The notes under the pieces were generated by a model that searched no databases, was not told the origin of the DNA, and saw only the letters and a list, made by a program, of their open reading frames with translations. From positions 310,001 to 374,000 of the forward strand of contig NZ_NEFZ01000001.1 of NCBI RefSeq assembly GCF_002135205.1: 64,000 nucleotides of DNA, read 5' to 3'. The translations under genes and the position numbers were made by a program. Shown here in pieces: positions 61,106-64,000 of this stretch. Each line of letters starts with the position of its first letter. Position 1 is the first letter of the stretch. Source of the DNA: Acinetobacter sp. ANC 4204 (GTDB taxonomy: Bacteria; Pseudomonadota; Gammaproteobacteria; Pseudomonadales; Moraxellaceae).

Positions 61106-62104
61106 ATGAACAACAAAAGAAATATTTATAAAGATACTGAGCACCCTTTTGCCCAGTTTGTTCGCATTATTGGCAAAGGGAAAAACGGTGCACGTTCTCT
61201 CAGTTATGAAGAGGCCTATCAAGCCTTTGACATGATTTTGAAAAACCAAGTCTTAGATGTGCAGCTTGGCGCATTTCTGATGTTACTCCGTGTAAAGGAG
61301 GAGTCTGTAGATGAACTGGCAGGTTTTGTTCAAGCCACTCGTGATCAACTACCATTTACTGCTCTCGATGTCGATTTAGACTGGTCTTCTTATGCGGGTA
61401 AACGTAAGCACTATCCATGGTTTCTTTTGGCAGCGCTGACTTTAGCCAAAGCGGGTTATAAGGTTGTGATGCATGGTGCATCAGGTCATACCATTAACCG
61501 TATTTATACCGAACAAGTATTAGAGTATCTCGATTTTAATATTTGCCAAAACCAAGCAGATGTGGAACAGGAATTAGCAACACATAATTTTGCTTATTTA
61601 CCTTTACATGCCATTTCCCCGATTCTAAGTGAGCTAATTTCCCTGCGAAATGTGATGGGGCTTCGTTCACCTATTCATACCCTTGCACGCTTGATCAATC
61701 CGTTTAATGCCAAAGCGACTTTGCAAGCTATTTTCCATCCAGCCTATCGTGGTTCGCATCAACAAGCAGCATTTAAACTGGGTTATCAAAATAGTGCTGT
61801 CATTAAAGGCGAAGGTGGCGAGTTTGAACGTAACCCTGATGCTAAAACGTTAATCTGTGGTATTAAAAATGGTGAACTTTACGAACATGAACTACCAAAG
61901 CTCACCAACAACCGCAGCCCAATCGAAGAAGAACTGGATTTGGCCGAGTTTAAAGCAGTTTGGCTGGGTGAAAAACAGCACGAATATGGTGAAATGGCAG
62001 TGACTGAAACCATTGGCATTGCACTATATACCATGGGAATCTGCGAGCAATATGAAGAAGCGATGCAACAGGCAAAACGTTTATGGCAAAACCGTCTCCA
62101 CTAA
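61106..62104 (+). CDS. ybiB: YbiB/TrpD2-family protein
   Basis: This 332-residue protein has the anthranilate phosphoribosyltransferase fold: an N-terminal helical domain (SYEEAYQAFDMILKN, MLLRVKEESVDELAGFVQA) and a C domain with VMHGASGHTINRIYTEQVLE where TrpD has GTGGD. The phosphoribosyl-diphosphate motif is therefore lost, and YbiB proteins instead bind DNA or RNA nonspecifically. I start at the ATG at 61106 (a TTG lies two codons earlier). It is divergent from dctA. Confidence 0.88.
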   Translation: MNNKRNIYKDTEHPFAQFVRIIGKGKNGARSLSYEEAYQAFDMILKNQVLDVQLGAFLMLLRVKEESVDELAGFVQATRDQLPFTALDVDLDWSSYAGKRKHYPWFLLAALTLAKAGYKVVMHGASGHTINRIYTEQVLEYLDFNICQNQADVEQELATHNFAYLPLHAISPILSELISLRNVMGLRSPIHTLARLINPFNAKATLQAIFHPAYRGSHQQAAFKLGYQNSAVIKGEGGEFERNPDAKTLICGIKNGELYEHELPKLTNNRSPIEEELDLAEFKAVWLGEKQHEYGEMAVTETIGIALYTMGICEQYEEAMQQAKRLWQNRLH

Positions 62105-62134
62105 GCACGTTCGATACTCATAAACGTTAAAGTA

Positions 62135-62161
62135 AAAAGCTAAGCACTGGGCTTAGCTTTT
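62135..62161. terminator. Bidirectional terminator after ybiB
   Basis: AAAAGCTAAGC and GCTTAGCTTTT are 11-bp arms around ACTGG, with A and T runs on both sides. Confidence 0.85.
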
Positions 62162-62176
62162 TATCTTTAAAAGAAC

Positions 62177-62449
62177 TTAAATAAATTTGATAGGCTGGAA
62201 ATCGTCATGCTGATGGTGATGATCATCATCACACTCTTCACCGTCTTCTTTCGTGCCACGGTCGATATAACCACTGCGCTCATCCTCAGGTAAATGTTTC
62301 ATTTCCCACGCATAGACCGCTTGCATCGAAATTTCACGCTGTTCTTTGGTTAACGCAACCCCATTTGGCCATTTACCAATTTCAACCGCTGTTCTTAAAC
62401 GCTCAACAATTTCAGGATTGAGCACAGCTAACATTTGTTCAATATTCAT
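62177..62449 (-). CDS. YeaC-like protein (DUF1315)
   Basis: This 90-residue protein has the DUF1315 core: MLAVLNPEIVERLRTAVEIGK then WPNGVALTKEQREISMQAVYAWE, and a His/Asp-rich tail (CDDDHHHQHDDFQ) that could bind metal. Function of the family unknown. It lies 3 nt after nadK on the same strand. Confidence 0.85.
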   Translation of the reverse strand: MNIEQMLAVLNPEIVERLRTAVEIGKWPNGVALTKEQREISMQAVYAWEMKHLPEDERSGYIDRGTKEDGEECDDDHHHQHDDFQPIKFI

Positions 62450-62452
62450 GAT

Positions 62453-63364
62453 TTAATCCTGCTGAAAAGAGTCAAAATCTTGATTCCAGCCGAGTTTGGT
62501 TCGGCATGACATATAAAAGTCATAACCCGGCGGATGTAATAAATTCAGTTTAAAGGGATGTTTACGAATATGTAAACTGTCACCGACATTTAAAGATACG
62601 CTGTGCTGACCATCGGCACTAACCATCGGTAATACACGGTTTTCACGAATGAAAATCTTAATTTCACTGTGTCCACCCACCACAATTGGGCGTGAAGACA
62701 AAGTGTGGGGATGCATTGGAACTAAAGCGATCGCATCCATACTCGGATGTACAATGGGTCCACCACCAGACAGCGAATAAGCTGTTGAACCTGTTGGAGT
62801 CGATACAATCAAACCATCGCTATGTTGACGATAAACATATTGGCCATCAATATTGAGCTCAAAGTCAATCATATGTACCGATTTACCTGAGTGCAACACC
62901 ACATCGTTTAGGGCAATCGCATCATAAATGGTTTCACCTTTTGAGCGAATTTCCATTTCCAACAGGAAACGGCGGTCCAGTTGAAATTCACCTTTTAAGA
63001 CTTGATCGAGCTTAAAAATCACTTCTGTTGGCTTAATGTCCGTTAAAAAGCCCAAGCGACCTCGGTTTACCCCAATTACAGGGGTATTGTATTTCACCAA
63101 AGCTCGTGCGGCATGAAGAAGTGAACCATCTCCACCCACCACAATCACCAAATCGACCACTTCACCGAGAAGTGCTCGACTGACTGTTTGTGTATTTTTA
63201 TAAGGAACGAGTTCAGCTGTTTCCGCATCGAAAACGGGATGTAACCCTAAACTGAGAAGATGATCATGAATAAGACATAAGGTTTCGACGACTGAAGACT
63301 TATCTGGACGCCCAATTAAGCCTATGTTTCGAAATGTTTTATGTGAAATTTGCACCAGCAACAT
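62453..63364 (-). CDS. nadK: NAD kinase
   Basis: This 303-residue enzyme phosphorylates NAD to NADP. VVGGDGSLLHAAR is the conserved GGDG motif (about residues 72-84), NRGRLGFLTDI and SKSVHMIDFELNIDGQY-type blocks follow, and TGSTAYSLSGGGPIVHP is the second NAD-binding motif. I start at the internal Met 63364 (MLLVQISHKTFRNIGL), near the family start; the frame opens at 63391. A shorter GTG start could exist. It heads an operon with the DUF1315 gene. Confidence 0.93.
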   Translation of the reverse strand: MLLVQISHKTFRNIGLIGRPDKSSVVETLCLIHDHLLSLGLHPVFDAETAELVPYKNTQTVSRALLGEVVDLVIVVGGDGSLLHAARALVKYNTPVIGVNRGRLGFLTDIKPTEVIFKLDQVLKGEFQLDRRFLLEMEIRSKGETIYDAIALNDVVLHSGKSVHMIDFELNIDGQYVYRQHSDGLIVSTPTGSTAYSLSGGGPIVHPSMDAIALVPMHPHTLSSRPIVVGGHSEIKIFIRENRVLPMVSADGQHSVSLNVGDSLHIRKHPFKLNLLHPPGYDFYMSCRTKLGWNQDFDSFQQD

Positions 63365-63543
63365 CGCTCCGCTAAGATTCCCGCCTATCATAGCATTATT
63401 TATTTAAATTGATTCAAAACTAAAGTGACTGCTTCTATACAAATATTTATCTCTATATTTCAATTTGTTCACAGTTTAATTATTGCAAATTAGCGAAAAG
63501 CTTCGCATGATTAGCACAATTTATCAGGATCTTATCAGTATTT

Positions 63544-64000
63544 ATGAAGTCAGAACGTGGCATCGGTATAATTGCACTGATCTTCTGCATCTTAGTCATT
63601 GCAGCTTTTTTGGTCTTTAGTATTTATTTAATAAGACTAGATTCGGTTGTTCGTGACAAGTTTGAAGGAAAGCGTTGGGATATCCCTGCGAAAGTATTCG
63701 CACGTCCGCTTGAAGTGTATACCAACGCACCGATTAGTCAGGCTGACTTTACCCAAGAGCTCAAACTTTTGGGCTATAAGTCCTCTGAAAACTATACCAA
63801 ATCAGGCAATTATGTCAGTTCTGGCAATGAGTTATATGTGCATACACGTGGCTTTGATTTTGGAGATAGTGTCGAACCTGAGCAAGTACTTAAAGTCACC
63901 TTTGCTGATGAACAAGTCTCTGAAGTAAGTGCCACTAAACCTTCCTCTACAGGGATTGCACGCTTAGAGCCGATGCTCATAGGTGGGATCTATCCACAGC
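63544..64000 (+). CDS. mrcB: Penicillin-binding protein 1b (N-terminal part, cut by window)
   Basis: The first 152 codons of a class A PBP run past the window end. They show a short cytoplasmic tail, one membrane helix (GIIALIFCILVIAAFLVFSIY, residues 8-28) and then the WDIPAKVFARPLEVY motif and LKLLGYK of the UB2H domain that precedes the transglycosylase domain in PBP1b. It would polymerise and crosslink peptidoglycan. The transglycosylase and transpeptidase domains lie outside the window. Confidence 0.88.
   Translation, partial: MKSERGIGIIALIFCILVIAAFLVFSIYLIRLDSVVRDKFEGKRWDIPAKVFARPLEVYTNAPISQADFTQELKLLGYKSSENYTKSGNYVSSGNELYVHTRGFDFGDSVEPEQVLKVTFADEQVSEVSATKPSSTGIARLEPMLIGGIYPQ

Overview
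This is about 64 kb of an Acinetobacter-like chromosome (Gammaproteobacteria, Moraxellaceae). The assignment rests on low-to-moderate G+C with AT-rich spacers, a fused prephenate dehydrogenase/EPSP synthase gene, an enzymatically dead dihydroorotase next to pyrB, and the pairs hisZ-purA and alaS-lysC-csrA. Nearly everything is core metabolism. I found no tRNA, rRNA, CRISPR array, prophage or large island. The only clear mobile element is one decayed IS4-family copy.

Region 1 (1-10200) is a leucine/isovalerate catabolic locus. An acyl-CoA synthetase (cut by the window edge) and a TetR repressor are divergent from an operon for isovaleryl-CoA dehydrogenase, methylcrotonyl-CoA carboxylase beta, methylglutaconyl-CoA hydratase, carboxylase alpha, HMG-CoA lyase and a two-subunit 3-oxoacid CoA-transferase. 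Together they take isovaleryl-CoA to acetyl-CoA and activate the acetoacetate released. Region 2 (10400-16100) has an LprI-like lipoprotein, an OmpA-domain protein, pyrB-pyrC' and a small unknown gene. Region 3 (16300-25700) has rlmKL, the IS (inserted in the rlmKL terminator), a DUF945 gene, clpB, an OsmC-family gene and a Vfr/CRP-type regulator.

Region 4 (25860-36500) holds a frameshifted Tas-like aldo/keto reductase, an M48 lipoprotein protease, purA and hisZ, an isochorismatase-like hydrolase, two Lrp/AsnC regulators, azlCD and a GAPDH-like dehydrogenase with an altered active-site motif. Region 5 (36800-47300) holds alaS, lysC, csrA, rnhB, three paralogous small exported proteins with an invariant four-cysteine spacing around a cytochrome b561 gene, and a purine-salvage pair (probable adenine deaminase and NCS2 permease).

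Region 6 (47480-57040) holds a photolyase, an HD-domain protein, yaaA, an alpha/beta hydrolase, a DUF2147 protein and the aromatic operon pheA-hisC-tyrA/aroA. Region 7 (57490-64000) holds a DJ-1/PfpI-like protein, a long-chain-type acyl-CoA dehydrogenase, dctA, ybiB, a yeaC-like gene, nadK and the start of a PBP1b gene.

I found no obviously new multigene system. The best leads are the three cysteine-spaced exported paralogues, terminator-like hairpins in the leaders of hisZ-purA and dctA, an Lrp-consensus site next to azlC, the IS inside a terminator, and several enzymes with altered catalytic motifs. Start sites and family assignments were made by reading the sequence; no database search was run.
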